Shown: positions 1 to 6,153 of the stretch, one piece after another | Layout of the letters: every line of letters starts with the position of its first letter | Position numbering within the stretch: position 1 is the stretch's first letter | Assembly: GCA_045660245.1 (NCBI GenBank) | Contig: JAZRDJ010000042.1 | Coordinates: 1 to 15,462 of the forward strand | Direction of reading: 5' to 3' | Length of the DNA: 15,462 nucleotides | Source of the DNA: RGIG3872 sp045660245 | GTDB taxonomy: Bacteria; Bacillota; Clostridia; Christensenellales; UBA1242 | Notes under the pieces: model-generated | The model's database searches: none | What the model saw: the letters and a program-made list of their open reading frames with translations, nothing else | Told to the model about the DNA's origin: nothing | Translations under genes and position numbers: made by a program

Positions 1-281
1 GACACACAACGCATTGAGAGCGTCTAACACCTTGTAAGTCGTTCCGAGCCCACATTGCAAATAACGCTGAAGATCAGCTGTGCGAAATTGTTCAGTCCTT
101 CGCACAAAATCAAGAGAATCGACAAAATATTTCAAAGCACAAGTTTTGCTGGGCTCGCAAATTTCAAATCCGAAAGCAACGTGTCGAGACTTATCCTCAC
201 ATATTCCGCGTTATATTCGTCAAGTTCACCAGAAAGAGTCGCAAGCAACATATTGTCGCAAGTTTTGTATTTTATTTCCAT
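1..281 (-). CDS. 5' part of a gene with apparent frameshift; FtsK-gamma-like winged-helix segment; runs off the left edge
   Basis: An ATG at 281 follows a good ribosome site (AAGGAG, 7 nt spacing). It opens a 49-codon frame beginning MEIKYKTCDN and containing LSGELDEYNAEYVR, which looks like the start of a SpoIIAA-type STAS domain. That frame ends at a TGA (132-134). The frame one base back is open from 210 to the window edge. Its residues resemble the FtsK gamma winged helix: the spacing of FVDSLDFVRRT, ADLQRYLQCG and YKVLDALNALCV matches the FV...LQR....G.....+D pattern. The two frames overlap for about 77 bp, so one lost base or a -1 ribosomal slip between 210 and 134 would join them. I see no convincing slippery heptamer. 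Function is unknown; a DNA-binding role for the C-terminal part is inferred from resemblance only. It could also be a decaying gene or a sequencing error. Confidence 0.45.
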
Positions 282-349
282 ATAACTTCTCCTTGCAAAC
301 AATAGTAGCAAACAATCACCGTCTCATCACGCACGAAATCTAAAATAAA

Positions 350-388
350 CAATAAAAAAACAACCTATCTTGTCGATAAGTTGTTTTT
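350..388 (-). terminator. Intrinsic terminator of the membrane-protein gene
   Basis: Arms 356-364 and 380-388 pair (AAAAACAAC with GTTGTTTTT), then one C/A mismatch, then TATC with GATA around a five-base loop at 370-374. Read on the minus strand, the hairpin is followed by a T-run at 353-360. It lies 30 bp beyond the stop codon at 419. Confidence 0.8.
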
Positions 389-418
389 GAAATATTCATT
401 CACTCCCAGTTCCAAGAA

Positions 419-1174
419 TTACATTTTGTTTTCAATAATATCACAAGCAAGCGCTCTTGCTGGAACTGACGAATTGTCACCTGCCCTCACTGCCTTTGCT
501 TTTGCTTTCAAAGCATTGATTTGAGCAGAAGTGAGGTTTTGAATATACACATTTTTGAATTCCTCAATGTTTTTGTTCAAAAGATCTTTATCTCCAGTAT
601 CAATATACATTTGAACATACTCTTGAAGTTTTGCAATGATCGCATCATAGTCTGGCGACTCAACCTTGAGTTCTTCTCCATCATTTTGAGATGCAACCGC
701 AGCAAGTCTTGCGGCATCAACTGCCGCTTCATTTTTGAATTTGCGATTTTGTATGCCGATAGCGACAACAACACCAATAACAGTGAAAAGAAGTGTTGAA
801 ATAACATCAGTAACTACCGCCGTTGAAAAATCAGAATTTTCAGCAATCATCAAAAACAAAGCAGATATCGAAGCACCAAAACTTGCATCATAGGTTGTTG
901 ACAAAGTGATTGCAAGTGTGACAAACAATGAAATTAGGTTCAATAAGCAAGAGAGAACAAGCGTCCAGACCCACATTTTCCAGTCAACTTTTTTGTAAAA
1001 TTTGTGATAAACAAAAACAGCAAGGAATGACACAATCACAGCAACCCAACCAGAAAAGAAGTTCATTGAGTAACAAAGTCCCCAAGCAACTGCACCACCC
1101 AGCATAACAAGACCACTGAACAAAAATGCTTTCCAGAGTTTTTGTTCACCGACAGTATTTGTTGAATTTCCCAT
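419..1174 (-). CDS. Hypothetical four-helix membrane protein with soluble C-terminal tail
   Basis: I do not recognise the family. The 251-residue product has hydrophobic segments at about residues 15-38, 43-58, 68-92 and 124-143. A hydrophilic, helical C-terminal tail of about 100 residues (DYDAIIAKLQEYV onward) follows and probably faces the cytoplasm. There is no cleavable signal peptide. The start is the ATG at 1174, nine bases after GGAGG at 1184-1188. A TTG at 1180 is only three bases from that site and is unlikely. The gene is a single-gene unit between a near-consensus promoter and a terminator. A membrane location is well supported; no enzymatic or transport motif is visible. Confidence 0.85.
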   Translation of the reverse strand: MGNSTNTVGEQKLWKAFLFSGLVMLGGAVAWGLCYSMNFFSGWVAVIVSFLAVFVYHKFYKKVDWKMWVWTLVLSCLLNLISLFVTLAITLSTTYDASFGASISALFLMIAENSDFSTAVVTDVISTLLFTVIGVVVAIGIQNRKFKNEAAVDAARLAAVASQNDGEELKVESPDYDAIIAKLQEYVQMYIDTGDKDLLNKNIEEFKNVYIQNLTSAQINALKAKAKAVRAGDNSSVPARALACDIIENKM

Positions 1175-1209
1175 AACCAAATACCTCCAAAAACATAATT
1201 ACTTTTTTA

Positions 1210-1238
1210 ATTATATAAAAACTGAGATTTAAAGTCAA
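1210..1238 (-). promoter_or_regulatory. Sigma-A-type promoter of the membrane-protein gene
   Basis: Minus strand TTGACT (1238-1233), 17-base spacer, TATAAT (1215-1210). It lies about 35 bp before the ATG at 1174 and is one of the strongest promoter matches in the window. Confidence 0.85.
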
Positions 1239-1256
1239 GAAATTACTTCAAAACAC

Positions 1257-1285
1257 TTGATAATTCAAAAAACTTGTGATAAACT
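1257..1285 (+). promoter_or_regulatory. Promoter for the tRNA-Leu unit
   Basis: TTGATA (1257-1262), 17-base spacer, TAAACT (1280-1285). A start near 1292 would be about 30 bp before the partial tRNA copy at 1321, the usual distance for a tRNA gene. No equally good promoter lies directly before the intact tRNA at 1520. A small perfect inverted repeat (TTGTTTG-AAA-CAAACAA, 1293-1309) sits at the predicted transcript start. Confidence 0.55.
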
Positions 1286-1320
1286 ACCTTTGTTGTTTGA
1301 AACAAACAAATTATTGAAAT

Positions 1321-1340
1321 ATGCCGAAGTGGCGAAATGG
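1321..1340 (+). repeat. Copy of the tRNA-Leu 5' end (direct repeat with 1518-1537)
   Basis: Twenty identical bases occur at 1321-1340 and 1518-1537. They cover the two bases before the tRNA plus its 5' acceptor strand and half of the D arm. The unit between repeat starts is 197 bp. The first copy lacks any matching 3' half (no CTTCGGC before 1595), so it is not a complete tRNA gene. It looks like a target or attachment-site duplication, or the remnant of a partial tandem duplication. Confidence 0.85.
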
Positions 1341-1374
1341 AACAGAAACGAGCGCATGCACTGCATGATACAGC

Positions 1375-1490
1375 GAGTTGATTGTTCTTTGAAAATGCAA
1401 AAGGTTTGCTGATAAAAGCAAAAGCGTTGCCAATTTTCAAAGAGGTCGACCTGGGAAGGTCTGCCATAAACAATCACCCATTTTCAACTC
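1375..1490 (+). ncRNA. Candidate structured RNA (three-way junction) between the tRNA 5' copies
   Basis: Nested complementarity is visible by eye. P1 pairs GAGTTG (1375-1380) with CAACTC (1485-1490). P2 pairs ATTGTT (1381-1386) with AACAAT (1469-1474). P3 pairs CTTTGAAAAT (1387-1396) with ATTTTCAAAG (1433-1442), continued by GCAA/TTGC (1397-1400/1427-1430) and capped by TTTGCT-GATAAA-AGCAAA (1405-1422). A second arm is a hairpin at 1444-1465 with GACCT/AGGTC around a GGGA (GNRA-type) tetraloop and GG/CC at its base. This gives about 40 base pairs in 116 nt, arranged as two arms closed by P2. I match it to no family I know. It would lie in the transcript from the 1257-1285 promoter, ahead of the intact tRNA. 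Strand is inferred from that promoter. Confidence 0.5.
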
Positions 1491-1519
1491 TCGGTGTTTA
1501 CAAAAATTTTAATATTCAT

Positions 1520-1605
1520 GCCGAAGTGGCGAAATGGCAGACGCACACGACTCAAAATCGTGCGAGGGAGACTTCATGCGGGTTCAAGTCCCGCCTTCGG
1601 CACCA
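1520..1605 (+). tRNA. tRNA-Leu (anticodon CAA)
   Basis: The acceptor strand GCCGAAG (1520-1526) pairs with CTTCGGC (1595-1601), followed by A73 and an encoded CCA. The anticodon stem CACGA/TCGTG encloses the loop CTCAAAA, giving anticodon CAA for UUG codons. The T arm GCGGG-TTCAAGT-CCCGC is canonical, and the long variable arm marks a class II tRNA, as expected for leucine. A terminator follows 8 bp downstream. Confidence 0.97.
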
Positions 1606-1612
1606 GATCTCA

Positions 1613-1641
1613 AAATAGTATCTTCGTGATACTATTTTTTT
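1613..1641 (+). terminator. Terminator after tRNA-Leu, overlapping the end of the convergent gene
   Basis: AAATAGTATC (1613-1622), loop TTCGT, GATACTATTT (1628-1637), then a plus-strand T-run to 1641. The last two bases of the T-run are part of the stop codon of the convergent phosphodiesterase gene. On the minus strand the hairpin is followed by TTTTGAG, so it may work both ways. Confidence 0.85.
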
Positions 1642-2746
1642 ATTTCAAAATTATGAGCGGGACTTCCATTTCCGCAGTCAATGATGTGTGATGTCCTTTA
1701 AAAATTGGAGAATTTTCACGCGCGAGAAACTGCTTGTTTGTTTCCGTTCCAACGGCAATGTAATCACCGAGCAAGTACCCATACTCTCCTCTGTCTCCAA
1801 AATAATTGTTTTCAATCAGCCATGATGATTTAAAGAGTTTGAAATCTTCACCATACTTTTCCTCAAAGAGTTTTTCAAACTGTTCTTCTTTGCCCTTTTT
1901 CACAATGAATGCTGGAGTTCTTGCGTCCAAAAAAGGCTTTGTCTCAAGAAGTTCATTCATTTCTTTATCTTTATAAAATTCGACTACTCCATCAATATCA
2001 ATTTGACCATGATCAGCAGTTATCACAAACAATGTATCTGAAAGTTCCTCATGCAACCTTTCAATCTCCTCATTTATTTCATTAATGAGATAATTGGCTT
2101 CTACACTTGTTACACCATAGTCATGCATGGTTGCATCAGGTTCAGGGAAATAAGCATAGATAAATTGTTTGCCAGATTTCAAGCAGACATTGCGAATTTC
2201 ATCAGTCAATTCATAAAGACTTGAAATTTCAATTTTTTGGAACGGATGCTTTGTTTGAACATACGCAGGCAAAATCGCATTGATTTCATAGTCCGAATTA
2301 GCGTGATCAAAATAACAATCAGCATTGTCATCGATCGGATACTCAAACTCAACCTTTTCATAAGTGTCTGAATCCACGTGAACATACAAATCAAGACTCT
2401 TTTTTATTTCATCAAAATACAGCGTCCAACCAAACCAACCATGTTCTAGTGGCAATTTGTTCGTGATGAGCGATGTCGTTGCATTTGTTGTTGTTGACGG
2501 AAATGTTGACGTCAAGACCTCTTTGATGTTCCTGCGAAGAAGTGTATTCTCATCAAGATTTTTCATGATCGGATTGATTCCAAGACCATCAAAACAAATG
2601 AATACAATATTTTTGTATCCTTTTTCAAGTTCATGTTTCAAAATCGGCAATGTCGCGTTCTGATTCGGTACACCCAAAAATTCAGCCAACGTCGCTGAAA
2701 TGTTCAAGTTGCTTTTCTCCCAGTTTGGCTTGATAAAATTGTCCAT
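1640..2746 (-). CDS. Alkaline-phosphatase-superfamily phosphodiesterase / nucleotide pyrophosphatase
   Basis: The 368-residue product shows the two-metal active site of type I phosphodiesterases. FDG gives D53. FPSTTTNATTSL supplies the threonine nucleophile among T85-T87. EPDATMHDYG gives D204 and H208, TADHG gives D245 and H246, and GHHTS gives H352/H353. Members of this family hydrolyse nucleotide pyrophosphate or phosphodiester bonds with two zinc ions; the substrate here cannot be read from sequence. No signal peptide or membrane helix is visible, so it is probably cytoplasmic. The start is the ATG at 2746, seven bases after GGAGAG; a TTG at 2767 precedes that site and is rejected. It lies 27 bp downstream of the P-loop gene and probably shares its transcript. 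Confidence 0.9.
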   Translation of the reverse strand: MDNFIKPNWEKSNLNISATLAEFLGVPNQNATLPILKHELEKGYKNIVFICFDGLGINPIMKNLDENTLLRRNIKEVLTSTFPSTTTNATTSLITNKLPLEHGWFGWTLYFDEIKKSLDLYVHVDSDTYEKVEFEYPIDDNADCYFDHANSDYEINAILPAYVQTKHPFQKIEISSLYELTDEIRNVCLKSGKQFIYAYFPEPDATMHDYGVTSVEANYLINEINEEIERLHEELSDTLFVITADHGQIDIDGVVEFYKDKEMNELLETKPFLDARTPAFIVKKGKEEQFEKLFEEKYGEDFKLFKSSWLIENNYFGDRGEYGYLLGDYIAVGTETNKQFLARENSPIFKGHHTSLTAEMEVPLIILK

Positions 2747-2773
2747 AAAAATTCTCTCCACTTTCAAAAATTA

Positions 2774-3367
2774 TCAAATTCTCTTGAGATTCTTTGCATT
2801 GCTTTTCTTAATCTTATCAAAAATACCTTTGATCACTTTTTCTTGATTGTATGAAGTATCAAAGAATAGATAACCCTTTTCTTCACACATTTTTTTGATC
2901 TCGTTGGCCTCATTGATCCAGTAGTCACAGTATTTGTAGAGTTCTTCATCAGTGAGCGCTTTTGTCCATTCACCATAAAGATAAATCTGCTCAAAGTGAC
3001 GAACTTCTTTGAAGTATTCTTCACGCGTGAGGCTTGGTTTACCAAGACAAATGACCGTCACATCGTCTTGTTTGTCAAATTCTTCCAAAATCTCATCAGA
3101 AATATCAACCCCCTCAAGAACATAAAAAAGATCAAGTTTGTTGTCTTTCTTTTTTGTGTTGTTGAAAAGACTCAAAAGAAATGATGGGAAAAGTTTTTTC
3201 ATTCCTTTTCCGCTTGAGTGATTAATTTCTGTTTCTGGCATGGCACGCATAAACGCACCAATGAAGTTGTCTGTTGAAAATTTGTTGTATCCAACAAGTT
3301 TTTGTGCGATCAAATTCGCAAGCATTGTTTTCCCACATCTTGATGTTCCACGTATTACATAATTCAT
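2774..3367 (-). CDS. P-loop nucleotide kinase-like protein
   Basis: The 197-residue product has a Walker A motif at residues 7-14 (GTSRCGKT) directly after the first strand, and a conserved-looking STDNF at 31-35 where small-molecule kinases often place a catalytic aspartate. Size and layout fit adenylate-kinase-like or shikimate-kinase-like P-loop kinases, but no motif fixes the substrate. The ATG at 3367 follows GTGGAG with eight bases of spacing; upstream in-frame starts lack a ribosome site. It is the first gene of a two-gene unit with the phosphodiesterase, so the pair may act on a common nucleotide or phosphate metabolite (inference). Confidence 0.8.
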   Translation of the reverse strand: MNYVIRGTSRCGKTMLANLIAQKLVGYNKFSTDNFIGAFMRAMPETEINHSSGKGMKKLFPSFLLSLFNNTKKKDNKLDLFYVLEGVDISDEILEEFDKQDDVTVICLGKPSLTREEYFKEVRHFEQIYLYGEWTKALTDEELYKYCDYWINEANEIKKMCEEKGYLFFDTSYNQEKVIKGIFDKIKKSNAKNLKRI

Positions 3368-3396
3368 AAAAATTACTCCACTTGATTTATACCAGT

Positions 3397-3425
3397 ATTT
3401 TATCACACAAAAAAAAATTCACCAA
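3397..3425 (-). promoter_or_regulatory. Promoter of the kinase-phosphodiesterase unit
   Basis: Minus strand TTGGTG (3425-3420), 17-base spacer, TAAAAT (3402-3397). An overlapping alternative is an extended -10 (TGG then TATAAA at 3391-3386) with a poor -35. The -35 lies just beyond the terminator of the upstream HD unit. Confidence 0.55.
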
Positions 3426-3455
3426 CAAAAAATAGCACCTTGGTTGGTGCTATTT
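3425..3455 (-). terminator. Terminator of the HD-domain operon
   Basis: AAATAGCACC (3430-3439) pairs with GGTGCTATTT (3446-3455) around a six-base loop. Read on the minus strand, a T-run follows. It begins 6 bp after the stop codon at 3461. Confidence 0.85.
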
Positions 3456-3460
3456 GTATT

Positions 3461-4558
3461 TTATTTTTGATTTTCATTTTTCATGTTTTTTTCAAATTCA
3501 TATGGCTTGAAATCAAAATCAAACCCCGTAAACCTTGATCTTTTCAAATCATGAAAACCTTGTACAAAGTGCTTTATATCTTTGAAAACATCTGTTATTC
3601 GAGCAGTGCCTGATCCAATGTTTGCAAGTGGCACAATATATCTCTTTTTGCCTTTTGCACTGATTGAATATTTGTTTTCTTTGGGTTCATTTGCTCCCCA
3701 AACGTCACTTGCGCTTCTGAACGCGTCAAAAGCATTGATAATATAGTCATCACCAGAAGAATAAATCACGTCCAACACGTCCTCATCTTTGAGCAGATAC
3801 ATATCATCCGCTGTGAGTTTGCCTTTTACAGCAAGAGATTTCATGATGTCACCCAAAAACTGCATAATTGTTCGGTTTTGATCACTATTGTACGTTGCAA
3901 ACATTGGGAGAACATTGTAAACAAAACTCTCAGCAATTTCAGGAGAAAAGAATGAAATTTCATCTTCTCCGTCTTCATTTTTTGCAACATAAAGATCGGT
4001 ATAATACCACTTGACATCATTCAAATCCCACTCATTGAAAAAGAACAAAGCATTTGAAAGAGTGTACTCAAGCCTGTCCGCTGACAATCGTGGCGTATCA
4101 TTGTCCGCAATTGGATATTTGTGGTAGTCAGCGACATCTTCAACAGTCAAATTGTCCCGTTTCAAAAGTTCTGAAATAACTTTCGAGTTTCTGATCATTT
4201 CTTCAGTTCTCTCTTCAGTTGATTCTTGTTTTTCTGAATCGCCATTCATATAATCCACACAATGCTTGAATGTTGGTGTTGCAATGTCATGAAACAATCC
4301 CGCAAGTGCCTGCTTTTTGTCATGTGTGAAATTCCAAACAATGAGAGCAACTCCAACACTATGGTCGAGCGTGTTACTCAAGTGACTAGGCTCATACATT
4401 GGTGAAAGTTCCGTTCCGCAATACATTCCAACGCCAGACAATCTTTGCATTTCCGGTGCGCTCACATATTGATCAATCCATTCTGGATAACCTTCAGGGC
4501 TGAGTATTTGGAAATACTCCTTTATTTCAGGCATCAAATTATCATAATATCTTCCCAT
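3461..4558 (-). CDS. HD-domain phosphohydrolase (365 aa)
   Basis: The product carries the HD metal-binding signature. H66 lies in LDHSVGVA, H90-D91 in GLFHDIATP, and the late aspartate is D161 in RLSADRLEYTL. The preceding RLSGVG near residue 39 resembles the start of dNTPase-like HD proteins (COG1078 type). Such enzymes are metal-dependent phosphohydrolases, often acting on nucleotides; the substrate is not evident. The protein is soluble and full length. The ATG at 4558 has a modest ribosome site (AAGGTGAG, 8 nt away). It starts 19 bp after the stop of the smaller HD gene, so the two are almost certainly co-transcribed. Confidence 0.88.
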   Translation of the reverse strand: MGRYYDNLMPEIKEYFQILSPEGYPEWIDQYVSAPEMQRLSGVGMYCGTELSPMYEPSHLSNTLDHSVGVALIVWNFTHDKKQALAGLFHDIATPTFKHCVDYMNGDSEKQESTEERTEEMIRNSKVISELLKRDNLTVEDVADYHKYPIADNDTPRLSADRLEYTLSNALFFFNEWDLNDVKWYYTDLYVAKNEDGEDEISFFSPEIAESFVYNVLPMFATYNSDQNRTIMQFLGDIMKSLAVKGKLTADDMYLLKDEDVLDVIYSSGDDYIINAFDAFRSASDVWGANEPKENKYSISAKGKKRYIVPLANIGSGTARITDVFKDIKHFVQGFHDLKRSRFTGFDFDFKPYEFEKNMKNENQK

Positions 4559-4577
4559 AAAATAAACTCACCTTCCC

Positions 4578-5009
4578 CTATTTTTCATTTTCCTCAAAAC
4601 CAAAACCTTTTTCTTTGAGCATATCAATTACTTTTTTGCAGTTTTGGTAATGCGGTGAAGACTCACCACGCCTCGCCTTGATGTCTTCAAGCCTGTCCTC
4701 GAATGAAACATAATCTCCCTTTTTGTTGATGTGGAGATCTGCAAAGTTCAAAAGATCAAGAGCGAGCGAAAAGTACTCATCTGTTGGTTTGCCGTGATAC
4801 AAAACCTCTTTTGCAAACTCATAGCCCTGCTTTGAAAGAATCTCATAACCCAAAATGTGGTGTTCTTCACTCCCACCAAATTCATATCCAATATCATGAA
4901 CGAGCCCGAGCGTAAACATTTTTTCTTCGTCTTGACAAAAATCTCGAGCATACTTTTTCATGAGGCGTGCGACACCCAAAATGTGTTTTATCCTGTCTTC
5001 TGTTATCAT
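4578..5009 (-). CDS. Small HD-domain phosphohydrolase (143 aa)
   Basis: This is a minimal HD domain with H9 (RIKHIL), H38-D39 (LGLVHDIGY), H50/H51 (EEHHILGY), H72 (YHGKP) and D91 (FADLH). The spacing is that of the broad class of metal-dependent hydrolases resembling the YqeK/HDIG group. The extra histidines at 50/51 and 72 would allow a two-metal site. The start is the ATG at 5009, eight bases after AGAGAGG. It is the first gene of a two-gene HD operon with its own promoter and no other domain, so it may work with or regulate the larger HD protein (inference). Confidence 0.88.
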   Translation of the reverse strand: MITEDRIKHILGVARLMKKYARDFCQDEEKMFTLGLVHDIGYEFGGSEEHHILGYEILSKQGYEFAKEVLYHGKPTDEYFSLALDLLNFADLHINKKGDYVSFEDRLEDIKARRGESSPHYQNCKKVIDMLKEKGFGFEENEK

Positions 5010-5035
5010 TCAAAAAACCTCTCTGTTTTTTTATA

Positions 5036-5064
5036 ATTTTATCACCAAAAAATTCTTTCGTCAA
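5036..5064 (-). promoter_or_regulatory. Promoter of the HD operon
   Basis: Minus strand TTGACG (5064-5059), 17-base spacer, TAAAAT (5041-5036), 27 bp before the ATG at 5009. Confidence 0.75.
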
Positions 5065-5066
5065 TA

Positions 5067-5100
5067 TGAAAAATCCGATAAACACAATGATTTATCGGAT
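5067..5100 (-). terminator. Terminator of the zinc-ribbon gene
   Basis: ATCCGATAAA (5073-5082) pairs perfectly with TTTATCGGAT (5091-5100) around an eight-base loop. A short T-run follows on the minus strand (A-run 5070-5073 on the plus strand). It lies 11 bp after the stop codon at 5111. Confidence 0.8.
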
Positions 5101-5110
5101 AAATTCAAAA

Positions 5111-5449
5111 TTACATATCTTTGTGAAAGTTGTTCACAACCTTCATCTTTTTTCTGCAGTCCTTGCAGTATGATGGCCTGAAAAAACCTTTTGATTTGTA
5201 GAACTCTTGATCCTTCACAGTCCACAAAAAATCATTCTCACACTTTTTACACTTGAGTGTGATGTCCTTTGGCTCTGCTGGCTTTTTCTCTTGCTCTTGT
5301 TTTTCTTCCTTGACTTCTTCAACCTGTTCTACTTGCTCTTCTTGACTCACGGTTTCGTCATCAGGCACAAAATGAAGTTCCCTGTAGTTGTCAAATTGAT
5401 CACCAAACTCAGCAAGTAAATCTGCCATTCCGTATTTCTTGTTTTCCAT
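5111..5449 (-). CDS. Zinc-ribbon domain protein (zf-trcl type)
   Basis: The 112-residue product ends in a treble-clef-like zinc ribbon. C67-x2-C70 and C95-x2-C98 flank the typical core FLWTVKDQEFYKSKGF, which matches the probable zinc-ribbon family (PF13451 pattern: C-C, then EQ.FY..KGF..P..C..CR). Residues 35-60 form a low-complexity stretch rich in E, Q and K that links an N-terminal helix (MADLLAEFGDQF) to the ribbon. Zinc binding is well supported; the cellular role of the family is unclear. The ATG at 5449 has AGGAG ten bases upstream. It is a single-gene unit. Confidence 0.88.
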   Translation of the reverse strand: MENKKYGMADLLAEFGDQFDNYRELHFVPDDETVSQEEQVEQVEEVKEEKQEQEKKPAEPKDITLKCKKCENDFLWTVKDQEFYKSKGFFRPSYCKDCRKKMKVVNNFHKDM

Positions 5450-5485
5450 ATTAATTAATCTCCTATTAAAAATTCTAGCCCGATC

Positions 5486-5514
5486 ATTATATCAACAAAC
5501 CCCTCAAAAATCAA
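5486..5514 (-). promoter_or_regulatory. Promoter of the zinc-ribbon gene
   Basis: Minus strand TTGATT (5514-5509), 17-base spacer, TATAAT (5491-5486), about 37 bp before the ATG at 5449. Confidence 0.8.
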
Positions 5515-5550
5515 CCAAAACAATGGGATTAATTTTACTTTTTTGCAAGA

Positions 5551-5583
5551 AAAAAACACACGCAAAACTTGGGTGTGTTTTTT
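5551..5583 (-). terminator. Terminator of the Nudix gene
   Basis: AAAAAACACAC (5551-5561) pairs with GTGTGTTTTTT (5573-5583) around an eleven-base loop. The arms carry A and T runs, so it can terminate in both directions. It begins 20 bp beyond the Nudix stop. Confidence 0.8.
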
Positions 5584-5603
5584 GTTTTGTTGATCAAAAT
5601 CTA

Positions 5604-6020
5604 TTAAAACTTTTCTGGCAAACTCTCATATTGTTTCTTTTGTGCTTTTTTTATGAAATCAATCCCCAAAATATCTCGTGTTTCAATTGTGTCGAGTGAC
5701 AAGAACATTGGTTCATAATAATTCTCTGGTGTCATGCGATCGAGTTCTTCACCGCTGAGAGCAACCTCTCCACCAACAATTTCTGCATGGAAATAATGTT
5801 CTTCATCATTTCTACATCCAAGGTAGCCAAGAATTTTGATATCAACATTCATTTCCTCTTTGAGTTCTCTCACTACATTTTCTTCGAGAGTCTCATTCTC
5901 TTCAAGCCCACCGCCTGGGATTGCAAAATATTCTTTGGTTTTTCCATCTTTGATTTTTCGTCTGAACATTGCGAGCAATTTGCCATCTTTGATAATAATG
6001 GCTCTTGAACTAATTCTCAT
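5604..6020 (-). CDS. Nudix hydrolase
   Basis: The 138-residue product contains a Nudix box at residues 37-59: G37, E43, R51-E52, E55-E56, with V59 closing the motif. The usual second glycine before that hydrophobic residue is asparagine (N58). The fold starts with the standard strand pattern (ISSRAIIIKDGKLLAMFR), and the GGGLEENE stretch fits 8-oxo-dGTP or other nucleoside-diphosphate-linked hydrolases. Substrate is not predictable. The chosen ATG at 6020 is seven bases after AAGGAG; a longer in-frame start at 6080 would lie inside the promoter and is rejected. The gene is divergent from galE with about 130 bp between starts. Confidence 0.9.
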   Translation of the reverse strand: MRISSRAIIIKDGKLLAMFRRKIKDGKTKEYFAIPGGGLEENETLEENVVRELKEEMNVDIKILGYLGCRNDEEHYFHAEIVGGEVALSGEELDRMTPENYYEPMFLSLDTIETRDILGIDFIKKAQKKQYESLPEKF

Positions 6021-6051
6021 ACAAAATCTCCTTTCCTGAATTCTTGATATA

Positions 6052-6080
6052 AGCATATCACAATATTCTTGATTTGACAA
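6052..6080 (-). promoter_or_regulatory. Promoter of the Nudix gene
   Basis: Minus strand TTGTCA (6080-6075), 17-base spacer, TATGCT (6057-6052), 31 bp before the ATG at 6020. Confidence 0.65.
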
Positions 6081-6118
6081 TAAAATTGATTAGACATAAT
6101 TTTTTTGTTGTGCTACAC

Positions 6119-6124
6119 TATAAT
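6119..6124 (+). promoter_or_regulatory. Consensus -10 box for galE
   Basis: TATAAT at 6119-6124 lies 29 bp before the galE ATG. The expected -35 position (6096-6101) is poor, so promoter strength may depend on an activator or on the AT-rich tract between the divergent genes. Confidence 0.6.
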
Positions 6125-6153
6125 CTAAAACAAAAATAAAAGGAGAAAATGTT

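Noticed and set aside
55..343. Two plus-strand open frames at the left edge
   Set aside because: They are opposite the minus-strand frames that carry a ribosome site and domain-like patterns, and have no start signals of their own.
1444..1465. Resemblance of the GGGA-capped hairpin to the SRP RNA helix 8 tip
   Set aside because: The conserved internal loops and the CCGGAAGG / AGCAGCC order of SRP RNA are absent; only a short GG...GGAAGG...GCC likeness remains.
1375..1490. Retron msr-msd or integron attC interpretation of the branched inverted repeat
   Set aside because: No reverse transcriptase or integrase gene is in the window, and the ends do not match the attC core (RYYYAAC...GTTRRRY).
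1382..1618. Plus-strand 78-codon open frame across the tRNA region
   Set aside because: It runs through the intact tRNA-Leu gene and the structured insert, has no ribosome site, and its peptide has no protein-like pattern.
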